From WHSW01 sp033856255 (lineage in GTDB: Bacteria; Actinomycetota; Thermoleophilia; Solirubrobacterales; 70-9): 64,000 bases of DNA. Position numbers and translations under genes: made by a program. Below the pieces are notes generated by a model. That model did not search any database, was not told the origin of the DNA, and worked only from the letters and a program-made list of their open reading frames with translations. Shown in pieces: positions 47,750-56,242 of this stretch. Numbering within the stretch: the stretch's first letter is position 1; the number at the start of each line of letters is the position of its first letter. The stretch is from contig JAWVFH010000054.1 in NCBI GenBank assembly GCA_033856255.1, forward strand, positions 1-64,000, in the 5' to 3' direction.

Positions 47750-48627
47750 GACTCGGCCTCGGCGCGCGCCGGCTCCGCGAGCACGCCGCTCACCGCGTCC
47801 GAGCCGGCGAGGACCAGGATGCCGACCGAGAGCAGTCCCAGCGCCAGCACGAGCACCCCGCCGCCGAGCGGCGTCGCGCCCCACGATTCGCCGCCGACGA
47901 TCGGGGCCAGAGCCACCGGGATCGCGATCTGGAGCACCAGCACGGCGGGAGCCACCCGCGTCGCCGGCGCACGCTGGAGGGCGCTCGACTCGCTCAGCAG
48001 ACCGGCTAGGACCGCGACGCCGGCACCGAGTCCCCAGACCGCCCCGAGCGCCCAGTTGCCGGCTTCGAGCTCCTCGCTGACGATCTTGGTGACGAAGGCG
48101 GCGAGTCCGTCCGCGGCGCCGGCGGCCGCGATCAGCATCGCGACCGGGGGCGCCCCCCGCGCGTTGACGGCGAACGGCGCCAGCGTCAGCGCGGCGAGCG
48201 CCCCGAGGGCGATCACCAGGCCGGCGTCCCGAGGGACGCGGGCGAGCTCGGACGGCGCCGCCCAGGCGATCAGCGAGACGGCGACGACGATCACCGCGAC
48301 CGCGCTCCACTCGCGCGGGCCGACGCGCTCGCCGAGCAGTTTCACCCCCAGCCCGAGCAGCAGGAACAGGCCCAGCGCCAGGACCGGCTGCACGAGGGTC
48401 AGCGGGGCCTTGGTCAGGGCGAGGATCTGCAGCGCCCAACCCGCGATCGCGAGGCCGATCGCCGCGATCCAGATCGGCCGGCGCGCCAGGTAGGTGAGCA
48501 GGCTCGGGCGCATCGCCCGCGCGGCCGGCGCCTTGCGCGCCTCGAAAGCCTGCAGCGCGTAGCCGGAGTCGTAACAGGCGGCGGCCAACAGGGCGAAGAC
48601 GAAGCCCGCAAGCAGGACCTCGTTCAT
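47692..48627 (-). CDS. DMT/EamA-like membrane transporter
   Basis: A 311-residue protein with about nine to ten hydrophobic segments and no signal peptide (MNEVLLAGFVFALLAAACYD). Two similar halves are visible, e.g. LTKAPLTLVQPVLALGLFLL and ATRVAPAVLVLQIAIPVALA, a pattern of drug/metabolite transporters; small GxxxG-rich helices fit the fold. The polar C-terminal tail (EAESQPASAATTAPASGSSA) is encoded opposite the glycosyltransferase 3' end. Substrate unknown. It is divergent from the polysaccharide deacetylase gene by 18 bases. Confidence 0.72.
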   Translation of the reverse strand: MNEVLLAGFVFALLAAACYDSGYALQAFEARKAPAARAMRPSLLTYLARRPIWIAAIGLAIAGWALQILALTKAPLTLVQPVLALGLFLLLGLGVKLLGERVGPREWSAVAVIVVAVSLIAWAAPSELARVPRDAGLVIALGALAALTLAPFAVNARGAPPVAMLIAAAGAADGLAAFVTKIVSEELEAGNWALGAVWGLGAGVAVLAGLLSESSALQRAPATRVAPAVLVLQIAIPVALAPIVGGESWGATPLGGGVLVLALGLLSVGILVLAGSDAVSGVLAEPARAEAESQPASAATTAPASGSSANE

Positions 48628-48645
48628 CGGTGCGACGATCCGGTC

Positions 48646-49335
48646 ATGGGCCCGAGACTATGGCTGGCGCTTGGGGCCGCGGCCTGGACGGCCCCTGCCC
48701 TCGCCCCCGTCGCACCGCCCGTCGCGGACGCGCTCGGCCTGCCGCGGCGCCTCGCCGGCCGCGCCGGGTCGGTGGCGATCACGTTCGACGACGGGCCCCA
48801 CCCCCAGGGCACGCCGGCGATGCTCGAGATCCTCGCCGCCCGCGGTGCCCGCGCGACCTTCTTCTGTGTCGGCGAGCAGGCCGAGCGCTTTCCGGCACTC
48901 TGCGCCGAGATCCGCGACGCCGGGCACGCGGTCGCGATCCACGGCCACCGGCATCGCAACCAGCTGCGGTTGACGCCGCGGCAGTTCGCGACCGACCTCG
49001 AGCGGGGGGTCGAAACGCTCGGCGAGCTCAGCGGCACCGTTCCGGGCGTCTATCGCCCGCCGTACGGGGTCTTCAGCCCCGCCGGCCTGCGGATCGTCCG
49101 CGCCCGCGGCCTTCGCTCGCTGCTGTGGTCGCGCTGGGGCCACGACTGGCGGCGCCGGATCGAGCCCGAGGCGATTGCTGCCGAGGCCACCCAATCGCTC
49201 ACCCCGGGCGACGTGATCCTGCTCCACGACGCCGATCACTACAGCGCCTCGGGCTCGTGGACGCGGACCGCGCGGGCGCTGCCGCGGATCCTCGACCGGA
49301 TCGAGGAGCGAGGCCTGCTCACCGGGACGGTCTGA
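48646..49335 (+). CDS. Polysaccharide deacetylase (NodB-domain) protein
   Basis: A 229-residue protein with a hydrophobic N-terminus (MGPRLWLALGAAAWTAPALA) that may anchor or export it. The NodB domain follows: motif 1 VAITFDDGPHPQGTP with the catalytic Asp pair near residue 47, motif 2 HGHRHRNQLRL (metal histidines), motif 3 YRPPYGVFSP and motif 5 DVILLHDADHY. It should remove acetyl groups from a cell-wall or surface polysaccharide. The glycosyltransferase nearby hints at envelope work. Confidence 0.87.
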   Translation: MGPRLWLALGAAAWTAPALAPVAPPVADALGLPRRLAGRAGSVAITFDDGPHPQGTPAMLEILAARGARATFFCVGEQAERFPALCAEIRDAGHAVAIHGHRHRNQLRLTPRQFATDLERGVETLGELSGTVPGVYRPPYGVFSPAGLRIVRARGLRSLLWSRWGHDWRRRIEPEAIAAEATQSLTPGDVILLHDADHYSASGSWTRTARALPRILDRIEERGLLTGTV

Positions 49336-49349
49336 GCAACCGGACGCGG

Positions 49350-50684
49350 TCAGGTCGCGTGCTCGGGCGCCGCCTCTTCGCTCGCCCCACGCCAGCGGCG
49401 CGCCGCGACGAACGTCGACATCGAGACCGCCGCCCCGACGGCGCTGAGCAGGACTGCGCCGAGATGGGGCGCGATCAGGCCGAGCTCGTGGCGGGCGGAG
49501 GGGACGACGAGCAGGAGCGTGTAGGCGACCACGAGCGAGATGGCGACGAGGACGTCGCGAGCGCGCAGCGAGCGGACCGGCGCCAGCACCATCGCCAGCA
49601 GCGAGCTCGCGAGGGTGGTCAACGCCACCGCATGAAGCGCGTCACGGCCGAACCCGAGCCGCGCGGCCGCCAGCGATGCGATCGCCGTTCCGATGAGTGC
49701 GCAGAGCGTCGCCACGGCGACCCCGACCACGCTCTCTCCCGAGAACTCCTCGTCGCTCGCCACCGGCGCCGCGGCGGTGGCCTCACCATCGCGTAACCAG
49801 GCGACGTAGGCGGCGACGCCGTCGCCGAGCCGGGTCGACGCGGTCCAGCCGAGCTCCTCCGCCGCCCGGGCGCTGGAGACCTCCGCGCCGGCGAAGTCGC
49901 CGCTGCGCCCCGGCGTGTGCACGATCTCGGTCGTGCCCACCTGCTCCTGGACCGCTTCGGCCAGCTCCCGGATCGTCACGGTCTCGTCCCCGGTCAGGTT
50001 GTAGACGCGGTTGGCGGCCTCGGGGCGGAGCGACCGCACGACCCCATCGGCGAGGTCGCGGACGTAGACGAAGCGGCGGGTCTGCAGACCGTCCCCGGCC
50101 AACGTCAGCGGCTCGCCCGCAAGCGCCTTGCGGACGAAGATCGGGATCACGGTGGCCGGCCGGGCGCGAGGACCGTACGGGATCCCGAAGCGCAGGATCG
50201 TGGGCTCGAGGCCGTAGAGCTCGGCGTAGGAGGTGCAGTACATCTCGCCGGCGAGCTTGCTGGCGGTGTAGAGATGCTTGGGCAGGCCGAGCCCGGACTC
50301 CTCGGTCACCGGGTCGTCGGTCGACTCGCCGTAAACCCAGATCGTGCTCCCGTAGACGACCCGCTTCACGCCGGTCGCGCGGCAGGCCTCGAGCACGGCC
50401 ACCGTGCCCCTCGAGTTCGCCTCCTCGGCCCCGATCGGATCCTCGACCACGACTCCGACATCCGCGCAGGCGGCCAGGTGGATCGCCGCGTCGCAGCCGG
50501 CCAGCGCCCGGCTGAGCGTCGCCCGATCCGTGAGGTTGCCGATCACCGTCTCGATCTCGCGGGCTCCGTGGTAGGGGGAGTCCCGCAGGTCGTAGTTGCG
50601 AACCTCGTGGCCCGCGTCGAGCAGCCCGTCGACGACGTGCGAGCCGATGAACCCGGAGCCACCCGTGAGCAGGACGCGGCTCAT
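49350..50684 (-). CDS. NAD-dependent sugar epimerase/dehydratase fused to a membrane domain
   Basis: A 444-residue protein from ATG 50684. Residues 1-305 are an extended short-chain dehydrogenase: NAD loop MSRVLLTGGSGFIGSHVVDG, the GSTIWVYGES region, the catalytic LYTASKLAGEMY (YxxxK) and LRFGIPYGPRARPATVIPIF. Residues 320-435 hold four hydrophobic segments (VVGVAVATLCALIGTAIASL, LTTLASSLLAMVLAPV, VLVAISLVVAYTLLLVV, GAVLLSAVGAAVSMSTFVAA), an unusual addition that would fix the enzyme to the membrane. Its start overlaps the stop of the DegT aminotransferase (ATGA), so both probably act on one nucleotide sugar. Confidence 0.82.
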   Translation of the reverse strand: MSRVLLTGGSGFIGSHVVDGLLDAGHEVRNYDLRDSPYHGAREIETVIGNLTDRATLSRALAGCDAAIHLAACADVGVVVEDPIGAEEANSRGTVAVLEACRATGVKRVVYGSTIWVYGESTDDPVTEESGLGLPKHLYTASKLAGEMYCTSYAELYGLEPTILRFGIPYGPRARPATVIPIFVRKALAGEPLTLAGDGLQTRRFVYVRDLADGVVRSLRPEAANRVYNLTGDETVTIRELAEAVQEQVGTTEIVHTPGRSGDFAGAEVSSARAAEELGWTASTRLGDGVAAYVAWLRDGEATAAAPVASDEEFSGESVVGVAVATLCALIGTAIASLAAARLGFGRDALHAVALTTLASSLLAMVLAPVRSLRARDVLVAISLVVAYTLLLVVPSARHELGLIAPHLGAVLLSAVGAAVSMSTFVAARRWRGASEEAAPEHAT

Positions 50685-51712
50685 CGCAGGACCGCCGTCT
50701 GGTGGGTTCGCGCCTCGAGGCCTGAGCCGGGCGCGTAGTAGAGCGGCACGCACCAGTGGTTGGCAGCGACCCAGTCGCTGTTGGGCAGGTCGTCGCCCGT
50801 CTCCATGATCCGGTGGCAGGGCTGGTCGTAGACCTTCCCGGTGGACCGCTCGATCGGATCGAAGACGATGTACTTGTAGAGGCCGGAGGTCATCCCCTCG
50901 GGCAGCTCGACGCGGTTCGGGTGCTCGGGATCGAGTCGCTCGCGGGCGATCGCGTTCTTGGTCGCAACGATCTCCTCCAAACGGTCGGTCTGAACGACGC
51001 CGATAGCGGCGGAGAACTCGCTGATCCGGAAGTTGAGGCCGGCGATTGCATGATCGGGCTTGCCGTAGTTGCGGAACGCCCGGGCGTGCGCGAGCAGCTC
51101 GGGATGGCGGGAGACCAGCATCCCACCCTCGCCGGTCGAGACGGTCTTGGTGGCGTAGAAGGAGTACACGCCGGCGTCGCCGAAGCCGCCGGGCCTGGTC
51201 CCGTTGAAGGCGGCACCGTGCGCATGGGCGCAGTCCTCGATCAGGAAGATCCCGTTGTCGCGGCAGTACTCCGCGATCGGCTCCGAGTCGAAGGCGATAT
51301 GGCCGCCGATGTGGACCAGAACGGCTGCTTTCGGGGAGTGGGCCTCGGCCTTGCGAACGAAGTCGTCGAGCTGCATGCAGAGGTCCTCGCGGTTGCAGTC
51401 GACGAACACGGGGATCGCGCCGGCCCGCTGAATCGCCAGCGGCGTTGCCATGAAGGTGTTCGAGGGGCAGAGAACGCGCTCCCCGCCGACCCCGGCGAAG
51501 TCAAGCGCCGCCAGGGCGCCCCCGGTCCAGCTCCCGAAGGCGACCGAGCCGAGCTCGTTCCAGCCGGTCCAGGCCGCTTCGAAGAGCTCCGTCATCGGGC
51601 CCTCGGACCAGCGCTCGGCGGCGATCACCTCGTCCCACAGCCGGTGCAGGGCCGGGAGGTCGCGGCGGTCGAAGCCAATCGCGAAACGCTCGTGGTCATC
51701 GCCGCCAGCCAA
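50681..51712 (-). CDS. DegT/DnrJ/EryC1 (sugar) aminotransferase
   Basis: A 343-residue PLP enzyme of the nucleotide-sugar aminotransferase group. Landmarks: SWTGGALAALDFAGVGGERV, CPSNTFMATPLAIQRAGAIP, VDCNREDLCMQLDDF, LIEDCAHAHGAAFNG with the PLP-ring aspartate near residue 158, and YSFYATKTVSTGEGGMLVS with the Schiff-base lysine near 189. It probably makes an amino sugar, or controls a keto-sugar, for an envelope polysaccharide together with the overlapping membrane-tailed epimerase. Length is slightly short for the family (usual 360-400). Confidence 0.85.
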   Translation of the reverse strand: MAGGDDHERFAIGFDRRDLPALHRLWDEVIAAERWSEGPMTELFEAAWTGWNELGSVAFGSWTGGALAALDFAGVGGERVLCPSNTFMATPLAIQRAGAIPVFVDCNREDLCMQLDDFVRKAEAHSPKAAVLVHIGGHIAFDSEPIAEYCRDNGIFLIEDCAHAHGAAFNGTRPGGFGDAGVYSFYATKTVSTGEGGMLVSRHPELLAHARAFRNYGKPDHAIAGLNFRISEFSAAIGVVQTDRLEEIVATKNAIARERLDPEHPNRVELPEGMTSGLYKYIVFDPIERSTGKVYDQPCHRIMETGDDLPNSDWVAANHWCVPLYYAPGSGLEARTHQTAVLR

Positions 51713-51760
51713 CGCTGGCGAGTCTACGGCTCAGAGCCTGAACGGTGCCTGAACCGTGGG

Positions 51761-52591
51761 TCAAGCGGTAGCGCCCAGCAGCAGCCCGAGCTGGCGGGAC
51801 TGGGCGACGAGGGTGCCGTCCGGGGTCCAGAGCTCGCCGTCCTCGTCGAAGAAGCCGTCGCGGACGAGGGCGTTGCGGAAGCGCCCGAGCAGCAGCGTGT
51901 CCGGCAGCGGCAGGAAGGTGCGGAAGTGGACCGTGAGGTCGATCGTCGGCGCCGGGGCGAGCTCCGCCAGGCGTGGCCAGGGAGCTGGGAACCAGGCGTC
52001 GGCGAGCATCGCGATCGCCGGCGCGTCGAGCGCCCGGCGCTCGCGCAGGCCGAGCCAGCCACCGACCTCGCCGCGCTCGGCGCCGGTGAAGGGAGCGTCG
52101 CCGAAGCGGTGCTGCATCGAGAGCCGCTGCGTGAACGGCGGCGGGTTCTCGCGGGGGAAGTCGCCGCCGGGAAGGTCGCGCTCCAGATCGGGTGCCGGGC
52201 GCTGGTCGGGGTCGGCCGGCTCGACCTCGGGCATCGGCGGGCCGCCCAGCAGGGGGCTATCCCAGGGCAGCGAGTAGGCGCCGAGCCCGATCGCGATCAG
52301 CTTGCCCGCCTGGCTCAGCCGCCCGCTGACGGTCGAAAGCGAGCGGCCCTGGCGCTCGACCGTCGCGGAGACCTCGACGGGGCCCGACTCGGGGGCGCGC
52401 AGGAAGTGGACGGTGACCGAGCGGGCGGTGCGCTTCGGCTCGTCGATGACGAGGTCGAAGCCCCGCATCAGAATCGCCATCACGTAGCCGCCCAGCGGCC
52501 CGCGCGGGGTGTCCCAGCCGGGCGCGATCGCGCCCGCCCAGGCGCCCTCGCCGGCGGGCGTGAGCGCGATGTCGTCGTCGAAGCCCGCCAT
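51761..52591 (-). CDS. Acyl-CoA thioesterase-like double-hotdog protein
   Basis: A 276-residue protein starting at ATG 52591 (MAGFDDDIALTPAGEGAWAG). Two hotdog repeats are suggested: GPLGGYVMAILMRGFDLV with VTVHFLRAPESGPVEVSATV, then IAMLADAWFPAPWPRL with IDLTVHFRTFLPLPDTLLLG. This is the layout of TesB-like/PaaI-superfamily acyl-CoA thioesterases common in actinobacteria. It should hydrolyse an acyl-CoA. The long open frame to 53703 is rejected. It is separated by 48 bases from the aminotransferase gene downstream and is divergent from the STAS gene. Confidence 0.8.
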   Translation of the reverse strand: MAGFDDDIALTPAGEGAWAGAIAPGWDTPRGPLGGYVMAILMRGFDLVIDEPKRTARSVTVHFLRAPESGPVEVSATVERQGRSLSTVSGRLSQAGKLIAIGLGAYSLPWDSPLLGGPPMPEVEPADPDQRPAPDLERDLPGGDFPRENPPPFTQRLSMQHRFGDAPFTGAERGEVGGWLGLRERRALDAPAIAMLADAWFPAPWPRLAELAPAPTIDLTVHFRTFLPLPDTLLLGRFRNALVRDGFFDEDGELWTPDGTLVAQSRQLGLLLGATA

Positions 52592-52726
52592 GGGCCGGTG
52601 ACGATATCCGTCCAGCGGGCCAGCGCCGGGGGTCGGGTCATGCGTGCAAACGGCCGATCCTGGGTATCGAAAGCCGGGAGCGCAGTTTTTGAGGCGCTCA
52701 TAACCAACGACCGCAAGGAGGCTGAA

Positions 52727-53086
52727 GTGGCACCGACAGACTGCTCTACCGGGCTCGAGTTCTGGGTCAGCCTCGCGGCTCGCCCACAGGGGGGCTCGTT
52801 GGTCACCGTGATGGGTGAGCTCGATGTGGCGACCGCTCCCCGCCTGCGCGCCACGCTCGAGCAGGCGCTCGCCGCCGAGGGCGATGTCGAGATCGATCTT
52901 CGCGGCTGCGGATTCGTCGACTCGTCCGGAATCGCAACCCTGGTCTGGGTGGCGATCCGGCTCAAGGACCGCAACCGCCGCCTGCTGCTGCTCGGCGCCC
53001 GCGAGCGCGTTCGCCGCATCCTCGATCTCGCCGGGATCGCCGGCCACAAGGCGGTCGAGATCGTCGAGCCGCCGTCCGTCGACTGA
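52727..53086 (+). CDS. STAS-domain anti-sigma-factor antagonist
   Basis: A 119-residue SpoIIAA-like protein. GTG 52727 has a strong AAGGAGG upstream. The STAS fold shows VTVMGELDVATAPRLRATLE and the phosphoserine site FVDSSGIATLVW near residue 65, with the first serine the target of an anti-sigma kinase; RRLLLLGARERVRRILDLAG follows. It should switch partners with an RsbW-type kinase to free a stress sigma factor, but no kinase or sigma gene is adjacent. A GGGTAT sequence near 52662 could be part of an alternative-sigma promoter, which is only suggestive. Confidence 0.87.
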   Translation: MAPTDCSTGLEFWVSLAARPQGGSLVTVMGELDVATAPRLRATLEQALAAEGDVEIDLRGCGFVDSSGIATLVWVAIRLKDRNRRLLLLGARERVRRILDLAGIAGHKAVEIVEPPSVD

Positions 53087-53090
53087 TTCC

Positions 53091-53963
53091 CTACTCGCCC
53101 GGGACCGGGCGGGGCTGAATCCGGCCGTTCGCGTACATCGGCAGCTCGACTTCCGCCGCGGCTCCGCGGTCGATCTGCTCCCACATCCGCGATACCCCGG
53201 CGGTGCCGAACTCGCGCACCGTGCTGACCGCGTCGAGGTCGAGAACGTCGGTGAGCAGCTCCTCGCCGCTGCCGGCCTCGACCCTGGCGTGGCCCTCCGG
53301 ATCGACGATCAAGCTGCGGCCGAGCGCCGCGGGCGCCGACGCGTTGACGTTGACGACGAAGACCTGGTTGACGATCGCGTTCGCTCGCGCCGTGACCAGC
53401 TCGGCGGCCCGGTCGCTGGTCGTGGTCAGGGTCGGTTGCAGGACGACCTCCGCCCCGAGCCAGGCCAGCTGGCGAAAGACCTCGGGAAAGAACCCGTCGT
53501 AACAGATCGCCAGTCCGGCGCGGCCGACTCCGTCGATCTCGAAGACGACGAAGCGGGTGCCAGGCTTCGTCCGCTCGCTCGGCTGCCAGGGGAACACCTT
53601 GCGGTAGCTCGCAACCAGCCCGCGCTCGGGCGAAATCGCGAGCGCCGTGTTGTGGATCGCGCCGTCGGCGGCGCGCTCGTAAACCGACCCGGGGACCAGC
53701 CACAGCCCGGTCTCGGCGGCGATCGACTCGAGCCGCCCGGTCAGCGGTCCGGGGACCTCGACCGCGGCCTGCGCGGCGTAGTCCGCGGCTCCGTCGAGCA
53801 GGCCCGGCGGCGCTGATAGGTGGAGCTCGGGGGCGAGGAGGAGCTGTGTGTGGCCGATCGTCTCGCGCACCGCCGCCGCCTGCTCGGCAAATCGATCCAG
53901 CGTCGCGTCGGGATCCCCGGTGACCGGAGCGGTCTGCAGGGCGGCGATCGAGAGCGTCCGCAC
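53091..53963 (-). CDS. Carbon-nitrogen hydrolase (nitrilase superfamily)
   Basis: A 290-residue hydrolase with the Glu-Lys-Cys triad: LLAPELHLSAPPG near residue 45, YRKVFPWQPSERTKPG near 120 and LAICYDGFFPEVFRQLAWLG near 154. MRTLSIAALQTAPVTGDPDA is a standard nitrilase-family start. It hydrolyses an amide or carbamoyl group; beside a PotD-like binding protein, an N-carbamoylputrescine amidase-like or other amine-amide role is attractive but unproven. It starts four bases after the binding-protein stop and is thus in the same leaderless operon. Confidence 0.87.
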   Translation of the reverse strand: MRTLSIAALQTAPVTGDPDATLDRFAEQAAAVRETIGHTQLLLAPELHLSAPPGLLDGAADYAAQAAVEVPGPLTGRLESIAAETGLWLVPGSVYERAADGAIHNTALAISPERGLVASYRKVFPWQPSERTKPGTRFVVFEIDGVGRAGLAICYDGFFPEVFRQLAWLGAEVVLQPTLTTTSDRAAELVTARANAIVNQVFVVNVNASAPAALGRSLIVDPEGHARVEAGSGEELLTDVLDLDAVSTVREFGTAGVSRMWEQIDRGAAAEVELPMYANGRIQPRPVPGE

Positions 53964-53967
53964 CGGG

Positions 53968-55113
53968 CTAGCCGTTGAGGGCGGCCTCGAAGGCCTTCGT
54001 CACCTGGTCGCCCTGCTTGCCGCCGAGCACCGGCTCGAAGGTGCAGTTGCGGGTGAACTCGGTGGTCGGGAAAATCAGCTTGCTCCGGGCGAGCTCGGGA
54101 TCGCGCTTGGCGAGGATCTGCTGGACGCCGTCGACCGGCGTCACGTAGCCGACGTACTCCGCGATGTCGGCCTGGACTTTCGGGTCGTAGACGTAGTTCA
54201 TCCATTCCAGCGCCGCGTGTGGGTCGGGAGCGCCGATCGGGATCTCCATGCTCGTCGACCAGAGCATGCAGCCCTCCTTCGGCATCACGAACTTGATGTC
54301 CGGGTTGTCCTTCTGGAGCTGCACCGCGTCACCCGACCAGCCGAGGGCGATCGCCACGTCCCCGGTCGAAAGGTCACGGATGTAGTCGTTGCCGGTGAAG
54401 CGCCGGATCTGTCCCGAGTCGGCCGCCTGCTTGATCTTCTCGACGGCGGCCAGCCACTGCTCTGTGGTCGCGGTGTCCGGATCGATGCCCATGCACTTGA
54501 GGGTCATCGGCACGCTGTCGCGCAGCTCGGTCAGCATCGACACCTTGCCCGCGTACTTCGGGTCGAACAGGTCGCAAATCGAGTCGACCCCCGGGGCGAG
54601 GTCGGTGCGGACGATCAGGCCGGTCATCCCCGACTGCCAGGGAACGGTGAAGTCGCGGTTGACGTCGGCCGCCGGATGCCGCAGCGGCTCGATCAGGTTC
54701 TGCTCCACGTTCGGCAGCTCCGACTTGTCGAGCTCATAGAGGTAACCGAGCGCATACATCTTCGCCGCCAGCCAGTCGCTGACCGTGATCGTGTCGCGGC
54801 CCCCCGACTCGCCCTGCTGGAGCAGCGGCTGGAGCTTGGCGAAGAACTCGGAGTTGTCGTTGATCTCCTCGCCGTAGTTGACGTCGATGCCCGTGTCGCG
54901 CTCGAATTGGGCCACGGTGCCGTTCTTGCCGGGGTCGATGTAGAGCGGCCACTGCGAGACCGTCAGGCTGTCGCCGGGCTGGCCGGCAGGGATCAGCTGG
55001 CCGCTGCCGGCGGCGACGTCCGAGCTCGAGCCACCGTCGGCGCTCCCGCAGGCGCCGAGAGCGACCGAGCAGATCGCCGCGAGGAGCGGAAACCAGGCCT
55101 TTCTTTGAAACAT
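53968..55113 (-). CDS. Orphan PotD-like polyamine-binding lipoprotein
   Basis: A 381-residue lipoprotein from ATG 55113 (MFQRKAWFPLLAAICSVALG) with lipobox GACG at residue 22 and a Gly/Ser linker. It is closely similar along its length to the cluster 1 PotD (shared LTGLIVRTDLAPGVDSICDL-type and QIRRFTGNDYIRDLSTGDVA blocks). No permease or ATPase genes adjoin it, so it may feed one of the two Pot channels or serve as a sensor. The promoter places the transcript start on the ATG and there is no Shine-Dalgarno, so it is probably a leaderless message. The carbon-nitrogen hydrolase follows in the operon; a TetR gene diverges from it. Confidence 0.9.
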   Translation of the reverse strand: MFQRKAWFPLLAAICSVALGACGSADGGSSSDVAAGSGQLIPAGQPGDSLTVSQWPLYIDPGKNGTVAQFERDTGIDVNYGEEINDNSEFFAKLQPLLQQGESGGRDTITVSDWLAAKMYALGYLYELDKSELPNVEQNLIEPLRHPAADVNRDFTVPWQSGMTGLIVRTDLAPGVDSICDLFDPKYAGKVSMLTELRDSVPMTLKCMGIDPDTATTEQWLAAVEKIKQAADSGQIRRFTGNDYIRDLSTGDVAIALGWSGDAVQLQKDNPDIKFVMPKEGCMLWSTSMEIPIGAPDPHAALEWMNYVYDPKVQADIAEYVGYVTPVDGVQQILAKRDPELARSKLIFPTTEFTRNCTFEPVLGGKQGDQVTKAFEAALNG

Positions 55114-55149
55114 ATTTGAAGAATAAGACGAGCTTGATCGGCTTGTCAA
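55114..55149 (-). promoter_or_regulatory. Sigma-70-like promoter of the orphan potD, leaderless
   Basis: TTGACA (55149-55144) and TTATTC (55126-55121) are 17 bases apart; the overlapping TATTCT (55125-55120) is an equally good -10. Six bases later comes the A of the start codon (55113), giving a leaderless transcript. The divergent TetR product may bind here. Confidence 0.7.
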
Positions 55150-55187
55150 TGGCAAGAACCGCCAATTCGCTCGATACGCTTAAGACA

Positions 55188-55808
55188 ATGAGGCGGAAGG
55201 ATCAGGCGCGGCGCCGGGCGCAGCTCGCCGCGGCCGCCCGGGCGGTGCTGCTCGAACGCGGGGCGCTCGGGCTGCGGGTCAAGGACATCGCCGAGCGCGC
55301 CGGGATCTCATCGAGCGCCGTCCTCTATTACTACCCGGACCTCGACGACCTCCTGCTCGAAGTCAGCCGCGAGGCGATGAGCCGCTACGCGGAGCGCCGG
55401 GCGGAGGCGATCCGCGGGATCGCCGATCCGGCGGCGCAGTTGCGGGTCGCGATCGGCCTCGGGGTCCCGACGGGGCCCGGCGACGAGGACAGCCGCCTGC
55501 TCTACGAGCTCGACGCGATGACCGGTTCGAGTCGCCTCTTCGCGACCCTCTCGGCCGCGTTCTTCGATCGCCAGGCGATGCTCTACGAGCGGGTCCTCGA
55601 GCGGGGGGTCGAGTCCGGCGCCTTCGAGATCGAGTCCGACGCGGTCACGGTTGCTCGCGGCCTGGTCGCGCTCGAGGACGGCCTCGGCCTCCAGATCGTC
55701 CTCGGCCATCCTGGCATCGACGCCGCCGCCGGCGAGGCGATCCTGCTCGCCTGGGCCGGCGCCGCGACCGGCGTCGACCTCCGATCGTTCGCAAGCTCCC
55801 CGGCTTGA
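55188..55808 (+). CDS. TetR-family transcriptional regulator
   Basis: A 206-residue repressor-type protein from ATG 55188 (MRRKDQARRRAQLAAAARAV). The N-terminal helix-turn-helix is LRVKDIAERAGISSSAVLYY followed by YPDLDDLLLEV. The ligand-binding C-terminal domain has the usual helical pattern (LLYELDAMTGSSRLFATLSA). An upstream ATG at 55149 is in frame, but it overlaps the -35 element of the divergent promoter. It most likely controls the divergent orphan potD-hydrolase operon in response to an amine. Confidence 0.88.
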   Translation: MRRKDQARRRAQLAAAARAVLLERGALGLRVKDIAERAGISSSAVLYYYPDLDDLLLEVSREAMSRYAERRAEAIRGIADPAAQLRVAIGLGVPTGPGDEDSRLLYELDAMTGSSRLFATLSAAFFDRQAMLYERVLERGVESGAFEIESDAVTVARGLVALEDGLGLQIVLGHPGIDAAAGEAILLAWAGAATGVDLRSFASSPA

Positions 55809-55823
55809 TTGAGCAAGCGAGGG

Positions 55824-56228
55824 CTACGCGGGCGGCTCGCCGGCTGCGGGGACGTCCTCGCGGCGGCGAAACGCGCGCATCTCAATTCCCCTTCCGTTTC
55901 GGTGACGCCAGAGCTGGAACACCGTCTGCTCGACGAGTAGGCCCGTGGATGTCGCCGTACCTCGGAAGCGGACGGTGGCGAGCGTCGTATCGCCGCGGTC
56001 CTCGATCTTCAGGACCTCGGCACTGAACCCCTCGAGCACCGCCGGGATCTCCTCGAAAAGCAAGCGGCAGATCTCGTCCGGGCCGTGATAGGAGACCTTC
56101 TCCAGGAGCGGCACGAGCGCGGAGTGCCACGTCATCTCGCGGTCGAGGGTCTCCTTGAACCCGGTGGCGTCTCCCCGTGCGAAGGCGGCAAATGTCTCGC
56201 GGACGAGATCCGCGTCCTCTTTCGACAC
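55824..56228 (-). CDS. SnoaL-like (NTF2-fold) protein
   Basis: A 134-residue protein from GTG 56228 (SKEDADLVRETFAAFARGDA). The cone-shaped NTF2-like fold is indicated by FAAFARGDATGFKETLDREM, YHGPDEICRLLFEEI and ATVRFRGTATSTGLLVEQTV with a final QLWRHRNGRGIEMRAFRRRE strand pair. These small proteins act as isomerases, hydrolases or binding modules. It begins 14 bases after the cluster 2 PotC stop and may be the last gene of that operon; its end converges on the TetR gene 15 bases away. Confidence 0.75.
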   Translation of the reverse strand: MSKEDADLVRETFAAFARGDATGFKETLDREMTWHSALVPLLEKVSYHGPDEICRLLFEEIPAVLEGFSAEVLKIEDRGDTTLATVRFRGTATSTGLLVEQTVFQLWRHRNGRGIEMRAFRRREDVPAAGEPPA

Positions 56229-56242
56229 GCTACGTCGTCGCC

